From a virus: a DNA stretch of 41,898 nt. The notes beneath the pieces are model-generated. The model worked only from the letters and a program-made list of their open reading frames with translations. It ran no database searches and was not told where the DNA came from. The DNA lies in the IMG/VR virus record IMGVR_UViG_3300043774_000236, positions 1 to 41,898 of that record; one strand, written 5' to 3'. The translations under genes and the position numbers were made by a program. Below, piece after piece: positions 22,705 to 29,326 of this stretch; position 1 is the stretch's first letter; each line of letters begins with the position of its first letter.

Positions 22705-22732
22705 GCACAGAAAAAAATCTTTTCTCATCCTG

Positions 22733-22761
22733 TTGACGCCTAACTGACGATAGCCTACACT
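22733..22761 (+). promoter_or_regulatory. Strong sigma-70-like promoter
   Basis: TTGACG (22733-22738), a 17-base spacer and TACACT (22756-22761) lie upstream of the gene at 22811. The spacer contains AACTGACGATAG, which recurs as AACTGACGCTAG at 23288-23299, again just after a TTGACG. Confidence 0.6.
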
Positions 22762-22810
22762 ACACCCATGCGAGCGATTGAGACTCGCAGCCGCTAACCG
22801 GGAGACGAAA

Positions 22811-23074
22811 ATGGAAATCAACGTCATCGACACCAGCCGCCAGACTGCCCTCGGAAACAACTACCTCTACGTCGAGATGCAGTGCGGCAAGCACGCCGCC
22901 CTCGTCGTCGTCTGCCGTGGTGCCACCAACTACGTGCAGGTCGTCATGCAGAACGCAATGAACCGTGCTTGGCGTGGGATGGGCAAGCGGTTCGCCACGG
23001 TTGACGCTGCCGTTGCCGCGTACAAGACGGACGCCATTCGCGGGATGATTCAAACCGCCTGCGGAATTGCCTGA
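22811..23074 (+). CDS. Small early protein
   Basis: The protein has 87 residues from the ATG at 22811, with GGGAG six bases upstream. It is compact: MEINVIDTSRQTALGNNYLYVEM, then HAALVVVCRGATNYVQVVMQNAMNRAWRGMGKRF and a helix to the end. It reads as a folded alpha/beta protein. First gene behind the best promoter in the region, so it should be expressed strongly and early; such genes often inhibit host functions, but nothing here proves that. Confidence 0.6.
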   Translation: MEINVIDTSRQTALGNNYLYVEMQCGKHAALVVVCRGATNYVQVVMQNAMNRAWRGMGKRFATVDAAVAAYKTDAIRGMIQTACGIA

Positions 23075-23141
23075 CGACATACGCCTGCTGGCAATCTCGC
23101 CAGCGGGCTCAAGGATTCTTCCGGCCAAGGGGGGCCACGCG

Positions 23142-23285
23142 ATGCGACGCCACATAGACCGCCTCATTCAAGCGTTGGTCTTTATCCGGCTCGGGCAGCA
23201 GCTCGGCACCGACTCTGACCTCGCCCAGGCCGTGGCTCACGGCATTGATCTGGTTGTTTCCACACTCTCAAGATTTCTGTCTTGA
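23142..23285 (+). CDS. Very small early protein
   Basis: The ORF encodes 47 residues from the ATG at 23142, supported by a GGGGGG seven bases upstream; a longer frame from a TTG at 23067 has an unlikely start. It forms two helices (RRHIDRLIQALVFIRLGQQL, DLAQAVAHGIDLVVSTLSRF) with an amphipathic pattern. No function is recognised. Confidence 0.45.
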   Translation: MRRHIDRLIQALVFIRLGQQLGTDSDLAQAVAHGIDLVVSTLSRFLS

Positions 23286-23396
23286 CGAACTGACGCTAGT
23301 CACTAGCCTATCCGACGCTATCCAATACCACCGCTTCGGCATTCGCACCCACTACTGCACACCGTTTCTAGTCCCCGCATTTTGTTCGCCAGACAG

Positions 23397-23424
23397 TTGA
23401 CGTACCTGAACGTCCGTATATCTT
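23397..23424 (+). promoter_or_regulatory. Probable promoter for the gene at 23449
   Basis: TTGACG at 23397-23402, spacer 16, TATCTT at 23419-23424, followed by an AAGGAGAG ribosome site and the ATG. The rest of the 23286-23448 gap holds the second AACTGACGCTAG copy and no gene. Confidence 0.4.
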
Positions 23425-23448
23425 CCCGTTAACCAAGGAGAGACCCAC

Positions 23449-23694
23449 ATGACAACGAATGACGCACACGCAAACGAATACGCAGGAGCCGTCGCTGGCA
23501 TGACCGAGACGTACGGCACGGGCTGGAAAGACACGACCAACACGACGCCAGCGGTCGGCGACTTCGTCAGCGGCTTGACCGCAGGGCGACGCTGGAGCGG
23601 CCACATCGAATGGTTCAGCGACGACGACGCCACGGTGGTTGTCAACGTGGATCACGCATGGGTGCGTGTCCCGGTCGTAGACATCACGCACTGA
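23449..23694 (+). CDS. Small acidic early protein
   Basis: The protein has 81 residues with an AAGGAGAG site well placed before the ATG. After a Thr/Gly-rich start the second half reads VGDFVSGLTAGRRWSGHIEWFSDDDATVVVNVDHAWVRVPVVDI, like a single small beta-barrel (SH3 or KOW-like) domain. Such folds bind RNA, DNA or peptides. It is followed by the structured RNA candidate. Function is unknown. Confidence 0.6.
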   Translation: MTTNDAHANEYAGAVAGMTETYGTGWKDTTNTTPAVGDFVSGLTAGRRWSGHIEWFSDDDATVVVNVDHAWVRVPVVDITH

Positions 23695-23703
23695 CACAAG
23701 GTC

Positions 23704-23774
23704 GCTTTGCCTGTCCGCTGGCGCGTCAGCGGTGCAACAACCGGATTGCTAACACGACGAGGTACAGGCAAAGC
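23704..23774. ncRNA. Candidate structured RNA (three-stem junction)
   Basis: An 11-bp outer stem, GCTTTGCCTGT (23704-23714) with ACAGGCAAAGC (23764-23774), is perfect. It encloses a 6-bp hairpin CCGCTG-gcgcgt-CAGCGG (23715-23732) stacked directly on it and a 4-bp hairpin GCAA...TTGC (23734-23749), leaving a 14-base single-stranded joint. The region lies in a 361-base gap without a gene, nine bases after the stop of the preceding gene. The strand is not certain because the stems are symmetrical; plus is likelier from context. Confidence 0.45.
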
Positions 23775-24055
23775 CACCGCACACACGAGAGAAATCATCA
23801 GCGCCCCTCGGGGGGGGGGGGGGCCGTTAGGGCGCGGGGGTTGCGCGCTGGTGAACGACTGAATATCACACTCCCCCAACAGTGGGCCGCTCACAAGAAG
23901 GACCGCACATAGAGGGACAGGACCGCAAGCCAGCAGGATGCAGCGAGCGGAAAGGAGGGCGACGGAGTCGCCAGCAGCAAGGACGCACGAACCACCCGCC
24001 GAGCAGGACGCAAAGCGGGCATTTTCACAGGAACGGAAACGAAAGGACACGGCAT
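23775..24055 (+). other. Non-coding stretch with G14 homopolymer and GC hairpin
   Basis: No ORF here has sensible composition. A run of 14 G at 23810-23823 is flanked by GCGCCC (23801-23806) and GGGCGC (23830-23835), which can pair. A purine-rich 150-base leader follows, ending in GAAAGGA before the RecT-like gene. It could be a long leader for that gene or the tail of a non-coding transcript. The exact homopolymer length may be an assembly artefact. Confidence 0.5.
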
Positions 24056-24889
24056 ATGAGCACGGAAATCAGCACACACAGAGCCAGCACAGGGCTGGCA
24101 CTTCAATCGTTCGACGACGCTTTCCGCTTCTCCAAGATGGTGGCGGCATCGGAGTTCGCCCCCAAGGATTTCAAGGGCAAGCCTGAGTCGTGCATGCTGG
24201 CGATCCAGCACGGCAGCGAGGTCGGGCTTTCCCCGATGCAGAGCCTTCAGTCGATTGCCGTCATCAACGGCAGGCCGACCATCTGGGGCGATGCCGCCTT
24301 GGCGTTGGTTCAGTCCTCGCCAGTGTGCGAGTACGTCAAGGAGTACGTCGAGGGCCAGGGCGACAACCTGACGGCTGTCTGCGAGGCAAAGCGTCGCGGC
24401 TACCCAGCACCTACCGTCAGCCGGTTCTCAATGGCTGATGCCAAGCGTGCTGGTCTGGCTGGCAAGTCTGGCCCGTGGAGTCAGTACCCAGAGCGGATGC
24501 TGGCTCTGCGTGCCCGTGGCTTTGCCCTTCGCAATGCGTTCGCTGACGCTTTGCGGGGCTTGATCACCGCCGAGGAGGCACAGGACTACCCGCAGCCAAC
24601 CGTGGCGTCAGAGCCCATCGTGGTGCGTCCCAAGTTCGATGACGAGCCGCGACCGGCGAAGGTCGTGCTGTCGCCCAAGGCGAAGCAGGAGCCGCAGCGG
24701 ACTCGGGCCGAGGCGGGACGCCTGGCTATCAGCGCCGCCAGCACCATCGAAGCCTGCGAGGCACTGCGTTCCAAGCTGGACACGTACGCCAACGCAGGCG
24801 AGATCACTGACGCCGAGTTCGCAGAGTTGACCAAGCTGCTGATGGGCAAGGTCGAAATCCTCATGACGCGAGAGGAGGTGACGGCATGA
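24056..24889 (+). CDS. RecT-like single-strand DNA annealing protein (putative)
   Basis: The start at 24056 has GAAAGGA upstream and gives 277 residues. The core region (SFDDAFRFSKMVAASEFAPK, AIQHGSEVGLSPMQSLQSIAVINGRPTIWGDA, then MLALRARGFALRNAFADALRGL) has the layout of phage RecT-type annealases: a membrane-less helical protein with the GLSPMQ.LQ.I.VI.G.P..WGDA signature. The last 110 residues are a variable, charged tail. It probably anneals single-stranded DNA during recombination-dependent replication and partners with the downstream RusA resolvase. No partner exonuclease is seen beside it. Confidence 0.75.
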   Translation: MSTEISTHRASTGLALQSFDDAFRFSKMVAASEFAPKDFKGKPESCMLAIQHGSEVGLSPMQSLQSIAVINGRPTIWGDAALALVQSSPVCEYVKEYVEGQGDNLTAVCEAKRRGYPAPTVSRFSMADAKRAGLAGKSGPWSQYPERMLALRARGFALRNAFADALRGLITAEEAQDYPQPTVASEPIVVRPKFDDEPRPAKVVLSPKAKQEPQRTRAEAGRLAISAASTIEACEALRSKLDTYANAGEITDAEFAELTKLLMGKVEILMTREEVTA

Positions 24890-25134
24890 GGCTCGCAGAG
24901 GAACTCGACAAGTTCGCCTACACGATTGATGAGGTGCTGCGTGGTAGCCGCTACCACAAAGCCGCCGACATCGTGCAGATAGCGTTTCGGGACATCAAGC
25001 GGCACGACGTAGAGATGCCACAGCTTCGGCGTCGCATCGCAGAGCTTGAGGCTGAACTGGCGACGCTCAAGCCGCCAGCGCCGCCGGTTGAGCGAGAAGA
25101 GTACGGGCAGCACATCAAGTACACGGGGGACTGA
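24886..25134 (+). CDS. Small coiled-coil protein
   Basis: The protein has 82 residues, starting in an ATGA overlap with the RecT-like gene. It is helical, with a probable coiled coil at 38-60 (PQLRRRIAELEAELATLK) and a Pro-rich, acidic end. The coupling suggests an accessory to the annealing protein. The following gap (25135-25297) holds the perfect palindrome GCCGCAGCTGCGGC near 25212 and a second CCGCAGCTGC near 25153, but no convincing gene. Confidence 0.6.
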   Translation: MRLAEELDKFAYTIDEVLRGSRYHKAADIVQIAFRDIKRHDVEMPQLRRRIAELEAELATLKPPAPPVEREEYGQHIKYTGD

Positions 25135-25297
25135 CACAGACCGGCACGCCATTGCCGCAGCTGCTTGCATCGGAGCAGCGTTGGTCGCCCAGCGGATGGG
25201 TGGCGAGTAACTGCCGCAGCTGCGGCTTGTCTCCAACAGGTAACGCAGCCGGATGCCGCACGAGACGCGGCCAATACACGAGGGAAAGGACGCACGG

Positions 25298-25582
25298 ATG
25301 GGCAGTCACGGAATGGCAAGGTGCGAGCGGCTGGCAAAGCTCGTTTCATTGAAAGCACCAATCAAGCTGCTTGTACATGAGGCCAGGATGCTTCTCCGCG
25401 AGCACGAGGAAGACGACCTTGCTTGGGGCGTGCTGCCTGGTGTCGTGCGTTGGCGCAGCCTTGTCATCTGGTCGCTTGTCTGCCTGTGTAAGCAGAACGC
25501 CGACCAAATTCTGTCGCTCAAGCGTCAAGTTCGTGAACTGAAGCAACGCGCAAAGCAGTCAACGCAGGAGACATCCGCATGA
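25298..25582 (+). CDS. Small hypothetical protein with hydrophobic segment
   Basis: The protein has 94 residues from the ATG at 25298 (89 from 25313). A hydrophobic stretch near 55-70 (WRSLVIWSLVCLCK) lies between a helical N-terminal half and a basic coiled-coil end (ILSLKRQVRELKQRAKQST). It may be a membrane-associated helper protein. It overlaps the next gene by ATGA. Confidence 0.5.
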   Translation: MGSHGMARCERLAKLVSLKAPIKLLVHEARMLLREHEEDDLAWGVLPGVVRWRSLVIWSLVCLCKQNADQILSLKRQVRELKQRAKQSTQETSA

Positions 25583-25881
25583 GCGACTACTACGCAGACG
25601 ACGTCAGCACGCTGCCGCTATTTCGCCGCACCGATCCAGTGACGAGCAAGGCCGCAGCCGCAAGCGTCAAGACGTTTGCAGGCGAGCACCACGCGGCGAT
25701 CCTTGAGGCGCTGTCGCACGGGCCGGCAGGGGCGTCAGGCATCGCTGCTCGATGCGGACTGCTCGGGCACCAAGTCAATAAGCGACTCACGGAGCTTGCC
25801 AAGGCTGGCAGGATCGTTGCGACGGGACGGCTTGTGGCGAGTGCGAGTGGACGTGGCGAGAGGGAATGGAGGTGCGTATGA
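25579..25881 (+). CDS. Winged-helix DNA-binding protein
   Basis: The protein has 100 residues. After an N-terminal peptide with RRTDPVTSKAAAASV, a motif shared by many small phage proteins, a winged helix follows: HHAAILEALSHGPAGASGIAARCGLLGHQVNKRLTELAKAGRIVATGR. This looks like a MarR/GntR-sized wHTH. It probably binds DNA as an early regulator or replication accessory. Coupled to both neighbours by ATGA overlaps. Confidence 0.75.
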   Translation: MSDYYADDVSTLPLFRRTDPVTSKAAAASVKTFAGEHHAAILEALSHGPAGASGIAARCGLLGHQVNKRLTELAKAGRIVATGRLVASASGRGEREWRCV

Positions 25882-26108
25882 GCATGCAAAAGCAGCCAAC
25901 GTTCACGCAGACTCTTATGCGTCTGATCCGAAAGATGCTTAACGACATGGCAGCCGAAGATGGACGGTCTATTGAGTCGAGCCGCGCGTTGTACGAAGCG
26001 GCAAACGCTATCGGCAGGAATCACGTGGCACTCGTCAAGGAGGCCGCCGAGGCGGTTGAGTGGCAAAAGCAGCTACAGAGCCGGGAGGCAAGTAATGTCG
26101 GCAGATGA
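25878..26108 (+). CDS. Small helical protein
   Basis: The start at 25878 has GGAGG five bases upstream and an ATGA overlap; it gives 76 residues. The sequence is one long helical protein (FTQTLMRLIRKMLNDMAAED, HVALVKEAAEAVEWQKQLQSRE). It overlaps the replication gene by 14 bases. An accessory to replication initiation is possible from position only. Confidence 0.5.
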   Translation: MSMQKQPTFTQTLMRLIRKMLNDMAAEDGRSIESSRALYEAANAIGRNHVALVKEAAEAVEWQKQLQSREASNVGR

Positions 26109-26988
26109 ACGAGTGGACATTTACATGCCGCTCTACGTCAGAGACTTCCTGACTGCCACGATCGGTTGGACGGCCTCTGAGCGAGGACACTACCTCACCC
26201 TACTGATGCTGCAGTGGGACAGGGAGGGACTGCCATCAGACATTGACGCTCTGGGCCGGCTGTCGCCTGGCGTTGCCGAAGTTTGGGGCATGCTCCAAGA
26301 CAAGTTTCCGCTAGAGCCTGATGGCCAGCGACGCAACGCGAGGCTGGAGGAGCATCGTGGCCGGGCAGTCTCGCTTCGCCGAAAGCGATCTGAGGCTGGC
26401 AAGGCAGCTGCAGCCGCACGGATTGGCTCCATCAATCGTTCATCAAACGTTGAGCAATCGTTGAGCAATCGTTCATCAATCGTTAACCATCCACCTTCAC
26501 CTTCACCTTCACCGTCAGATTCAGGGATTTCTTCTAAAGAAGAAATCATTCAACCGGCTGCGCCGGTTGTTGCTACGAGCGATTCGCCGAAGCGGCGAAA
26601 ACGCTCGCAGCACCACAACGCAGTTTCTTGGAGTTGTGAAACGGGCTGGGCAGGGATCACGGCAGAAGACCGCAAAACGTGGGCCGAAGGATTTCCGGCT
26701 GTCGTGCTTGATGTCGAGCTAATCCGAGCATCCGAGTGGCTGAAGGCCAACCCAACTCGGGCTCACAAGAGCAACTGGCGTCGCTTCCTCGTCTCGTGGC
26801 TGACTCGGTCGCAAGATCGCGGCGGCACAAACCGCAGCGTTGGGAAGAGTGCAGACGATGCCGCCAAGAGGGCGTTGCTTGAGCGTAAGTCAAAAGAGTT
26901 TGCCGGATACAGGCCCGCACCATACCGCACGCCAAAGGAAGTCATGGCGCTTGCAGCATCAATGAAACTCAAGGAGGAGGACGCATGA
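26095..26988 (+). CDS. DUF1376 phage replication protein
   Basis: The start at 26095 is preceded by GGGAGG; it gives 297 residues. Residues 6-90 are a DUF1376 domain (IYMPLYVRDFLTATIGWTASERGHYLTLLMLQWDREG), found in phage and prophage replication initiators. Residues 95-175 form a low-complexity linker rich in Asn/Ser and then Pro/Ser, where the DNA carries iterons and hairpins. The C-terminal about 100 residues (DRKTWAEGFPAVVLDVELIRASEWLKANPTRAHKSNWRRFLVSWLTR) match the helical domain that recruits the host replicative helicase in such proteins. Probable role: origin binding and helicase loading, like lambda O. Confidence 0.8.
   Translation: MSADERVDIYMPLYVRDFLTATIGWTASERGHYLTLLMLQWDREGLPSDIDALGRLSPGVAEVWGMLQDKFPLEPDGQRRNARLEEHRGRAVSLRRKRSEAGKAAAAARIGSINRSSNVEQSLSNRSSIVNHPPSPSPSPSDSGISSKEEIIQPAAPVVATSDSPKRRKRSQHHNAVSWSCETGWAGITAEDRKTWAEGFPAVVLDVELIRASEWLKANPTRAHKSNWRRFLVSWLTRSQDRGGTNRSVGKSADDAAKRALLERKSKEFAGYRPAPYRTPKEVMALAASMKLKEEDA
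26431..26599 (+). other. Candidate phage replication origin (iterons plus hairpins) within the replication gene
   Basis: Five head-to-tail 11-base units with consensus ANCAAWCGTTN occupy 26431-26485 without gaps. A CACCTT repeat follows (26492-26514). Then come three perfect inverted repeats: GATTTCTTCT-AA-AGAAGAAATC (26526-26547), CAACCGGC-TGC-GCCGGTTG (26551-26569) and TTCGCCG-AAG-CGGCGAA (26583-26599). The array is in the linker-coding part of a replication protein gene, the same arrangement as the lambda origin within gene O. Function is inferred. Confidence 0.55.
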
Positions 26989-27224
26989 CAACAACCACAG
27001 AACGCCAGCCGCTCACGGCCCGCCAGCAGGACGTGCTGACGTGGATCGCAGGCTACATCAACACGCACGAGTACCCGCCAACGCTGCGAGAGATTCAGCA
27101 CCACTACGGGTGGAAGACGCCCAACGCGGCGAAGTGCCACTTGGAGCCGCTGCGGCGGAAAGGCTACGTGACGTGGCAGGAAGGCTGCTCGCGGACGATC
27201 CGCGTGATTGGAGGTGACGCATGA
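26985..27224 (+). CDS. Stand-alone LexA-type DNA-binding domain
   Basis: The protein has 79 residues and matches the N-terminal wHTH of LexA: LTARQQDVLTWIAGYINTHEYPPTLREIQHHYGWKTPNAAKCHLEPLRRKGYV. Full LexA has a second S24 protease domain for dimerisation and self-cleavage, which is absent. It might bind host SOS operators or phage sites without being inactivated by RecA. It overlaps both neighbours (ATGA), inside the replication cluster. Confidence 0.8.
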   Translation: MTTTTERQPLTARQQDVLTWIAGYINTHEYPPTLREIQHHYGWKTPNAAKCHLEPLRRKGYVTWQEGCSRTIRVIGGDA

Positions 27225-27412
27225 ATCCCGAGTGGCACTACCTCCCGGCACCGCTCGATGTCGTCCAGGCGTTGATGAGTCGTGCGTGGGACGACGACGT
27301 GAGCGACGACGACCGGATTCTCATCGAGACGGCTGCGCGAACGCTAGAGGCGACGCTAGAGCGTTGCGTGAGGCTCGCCAGCGTGATTGAGAAGACGGAG
27401 GTTGGGCTATGA
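27221..27412 (+). CDS. Small acidic hypothetical protein
   Basis: The protein has 63 residues, helical and acidic (ALMSRAWDDDVSDDDRILIETAARTLEATLERCVRLASVI). ATGA overlaps on both sides show it is part of the replication operon. No function is recognised. Confidence 0.55.
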   Translation: MNPEWHYLPAPLDVVQALMSRAWDDDVSDDDRILIETAARTLEATLERCVRLASVIEKTEVGL

Positions 27413-27675
27413 GCGACATCGCCTTGGTCTGCATTGGTTCGATTTTGCACGCCGTGACGTTCACGGTTGGCATTTTGGTGGGGACTTCTCTGCGAAAGGA
27501 TGTGCGGAATGACAGCAACGAAGGAACGAAGAAAGACGAAGGCTGGTGGCATCAGCCTGTCAGCGCCGGAAATCAAGGCGGCTCTAGCAGCCGTGGGCCA
27601 GGCGGTGCCAAGCCGGTCGCCACGGCCCATCTACCAGTCAGTGCTCCTGTCGGGCGCGGTTCTGTCTGGGAGTGA
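27409..27675 (+). CDS. Small membrane-anchored ORF overlapping the clamp gene
   Basis: The protein has 88 residues. Residues 4-26 (IALVCIGSILHAVTFTVGILVG) form a membrane segment; the last half, overlapping the clamp gene for 167 bases, is Gly/Ser/Pro-rich and may be only a by-product of the clamp frame. The ATGA start overlap and natural N-terminus argue for real translation. Function is unknown. Confidence 0.4.
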   Translation: MSDIALVCIGSILHAVTFTVGILVGTSLRKDVRNDSNEGTKKDEGWWHQPVSAGNQGGSSSRGPGGAKPVATAHLPVSAPVGRGSVWE

Positions 27676-28630
27676 CGGCGATGTCCGCATCGACGTGACG
27701 CTTGAGACGGTCCCGAGCGATGTGAGTCTGCTGCTGCCGAAGGACAGGCTGTCTGCCATTCTCGGCTCGCACTCGGGCGATGAAATCACGATCACGCCTG
27801 ACGAGTCGTCGTGCGTCATCAAGGCTGGGCGTGGCGAGTGGACGCTGCCAACGGAAGACGCGGGCGAGTACCCGGCGTGGGACGTGGTGGGTGCGAAGCC
27901 TGTTACACGGTTGCCGGTGGATCAGTTCTGCCGTGCCGTGAAAGGCGTCGTCTTCGCCGTGGACGACGAGTCGAGCCGCTACGCTCTCGGTGCCGTGCTC
28001 GTCGAAGTCAAGGGCGAGGTCGTCACGTTCGTCGCCACGGACGGTCGCCGGCTCTCGTGCGTGAACTGCGAGCATGACCTAGCGGTGGACGACTCGCAGA
28101 CGCTCGTCCCGGCTCGTGCGATGGCAATCATTGCTCGGCTGGCTGCGTCAGCGGGTGATGCCAGCGTGCAGCTGGAGACGACCGGAAAGGAAATCGTCGC
28201 CACGGTTGGCAGCGTGACGGTCAAGGCTCGCCTGCTCGACGGTCGCTACCCTCGCTGGCGTGACACGCTGCCGGAACGTGATGCCAAGGCAACCACGGTC
28301 AGCCGTGCGGACCTGCTCGCAGCGACGCGGGCCGCAGCCATCGTGACCAGCGACGAGAGCAAGGGCGTGCAGTTCTCCTTCAGCGACGGCGGCATCTGGC
28401 TGCACGGGCAGAGTGCCGAGAAGGGCGAGTCGAGCGTCACCTGTGACGTTGTCGAAGCCGGTGACAAGGCGACGGTCAAACTTGACCCGCTGTTCGTCCA
28501 GCAGTGGCTCGGCGGCATCGACAGCGAGGCAGAGCCAGAGGTCGAGGTCGAAGCCGTGGACGCACAGTCTGCCGTCATCCTGCGATGCGGCGATAACACT
28601 GGCGTGATCATGCCACTGGCGGTGGACTGA
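27509..28630 (+). CDS. dnaN: DNA polymerase III beta sliding clamp (phage-encoded)
   Basis: The start at 27509 (MTATKERRKTKAGG) has AAAGGA eight bases upstream; it gives 373 residues, the usual length of bacterial beta clamps. The three clamp repeats can be followed: ALAAVGQAVPSRSPRPIYQSVLL and WTLPTEDAGEYPAWDV in domain I, FCRAVKGVVFAVDDESSRYALGAVLVEV with FVATDGRRLS in domain II, and DLLAATRAAAIVTSDESKGVQFSF with the C-terminal CGDNTGVIMPLAVD in domain III. It would encircle DNA and tether host or phage polymerase and repair enzymes. A phage-borne clamp is uncommon; no phage DNA polymerase is seen, so it probably recruits the host enzyme. Confidence 0.9.
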   Translation: MTATKERRKTKAGGISLSAPEIKAALAAVGQAVPSRSPRPIYQSVLLSGAVLSGSDGDVRIDVTLETVPSDVSLLLPKDRLSAILGSHSGDEITITPDESSCVIKAGRGEWTLPTEDAGEYPAWDVVGAKPVTRLPVDQFCRAVKGVVFAVDDESSRYALGAVLVEVKGEVVTFVATDGRRLSCVNCEHDLAVDDSQTLVPARAMAIIARLAASAGDASVQLETTGKEIVATVGSVTVKARLLDGRYPRWRDTLPERDAKATTVSRADLLAATRAAAIVTSDESKGVQFSFSDGGIWLHGQSAEKGESSVTCDVVEAGDKATVKLDPLFVQQWLGGIDSEAEPEVEVEAVDAQSAVILRCGDNTGVIMPLAVD

Positions 28631-28947
28631 TGGGAAAACACGGTTCATGCGTCTACAGCGTGGCCCGGTTGGAACAGCTTTGGGCGGCAGGCAAGACTCA
28701 CGTCGAGATTGCCGCCGCCCTTGGCTGTGCAACTGCGTACGTCGCTGAACTGGTGGCACGGCACAACCTTCCGAGGCGACGCCGTGCGTACCACGGACCA
28801 CAGGAAGACGATCCGACGCCAGAGCAGATAGCGGAGCGTGCGGCGGAATGTCGAGCACGGCGAGAGCAGCCAGCAGTGCCAAAGACAGAGCGAGTGAGCG
28901 CCCCGAAGTATTCATGGGACGGCTACCGCTTCCACGGGATTACTTGA
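28630..28947 (+). CDS. HTH DNA-binding protein
   Basis: The protein has 105 residues, overlapping the clamp stop by one base (TGATG). Residues 10-50 are a homeodomain-like HTH (VARLEQLWAAGKTHVEIAAALGCATAYVAELVARHNLPRR). A charged middle (DPTPEQIAERAAECRARREQ) and a short conserved-looking end (KYSWDGYRFHGI) follow. It is a likely early or middle transcription regulator. Confidence 0.7.
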   Translation: MGKHGSCVYSVARLEQLWAAGKTHVEIAAALGCATAYVAELVARHNLPRRRRAYHGPQEDDPTPEQIAERAAECRARREQPAVPKTERVSAPKYSWDGYRFHGIT

Positions 28948-29014
28948 CGCGCCGTCTAGTGTGAGTCGCAGTGCCGCACGGAGCGGCTGTCACAAGGACG
29001 AAAGGACTGACGAT

Positions 29015-29326
29015 ATGCAACGGATTGTATTGGCTCTCGCGTTTCTGATTACTACCCCCCCCGGCATCATTTTTGGGCAGGACGTGATCATCAACGCTAG
29101 GCGGGTAAATATTTCTTCGGCTCAGGATGACGCCGAGCAAATGGCACGCTCGGGCGTGCTGCGTCACTGCGGCACAGCTGGAGGACGCCGTGAAGGCATC
29201 GGCTTCTCGTCGTCGTCGCCTGATGCTGCGCTGCGGAACTGCTGCTACTACGGGCGATACCGCATCGTTGAAAAGGGAGTAGCCCGTGGTCCGCGTGGCT
29301 GGTTCGCGGTGATTCGCTACGAATGA
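29015..29326 (+). CDS. Small secreted protein, CAP-like fragment
   Basis: The start at 29015 has AAAGGA upstream; it gives 103 residues. The N-terminus MQRIVLALAFLITTPPGIIFGQ is a signal peptide, with a run of eight C (29055-29062) encoding part of it. The mature part (AEQMARSGVLRHCG, GGRREGIGFSSSSPDAALRNCC, GWFAVIRYE) loosely resembles a shortened CAP/SCP domain (A..M...G...H, then EGIG, then W....Y). A secreted phage protein made early is unusual. It might modify the host surface. The 28948-29014 leader has no clear promoter. Confidence 0.55.
   Translation: MQRIVLALAFLITTPPGIIFGQDVIINARRVNISSAQDDAEQMARSGVLRHCGTAGGRREGIGFSSSSPDAALRNCCYYGRYRIVEKGVARGPRGWFAVIRYE

Noticed and set aside
25135-25297. 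A small gene in the gap after the coiled-coil protein
   Set aside because: Short frames exist in all phases, but none has a start with a ribosome site or a believable composition. Only the GCCGCAGCTGCGGC palindrome stands out.
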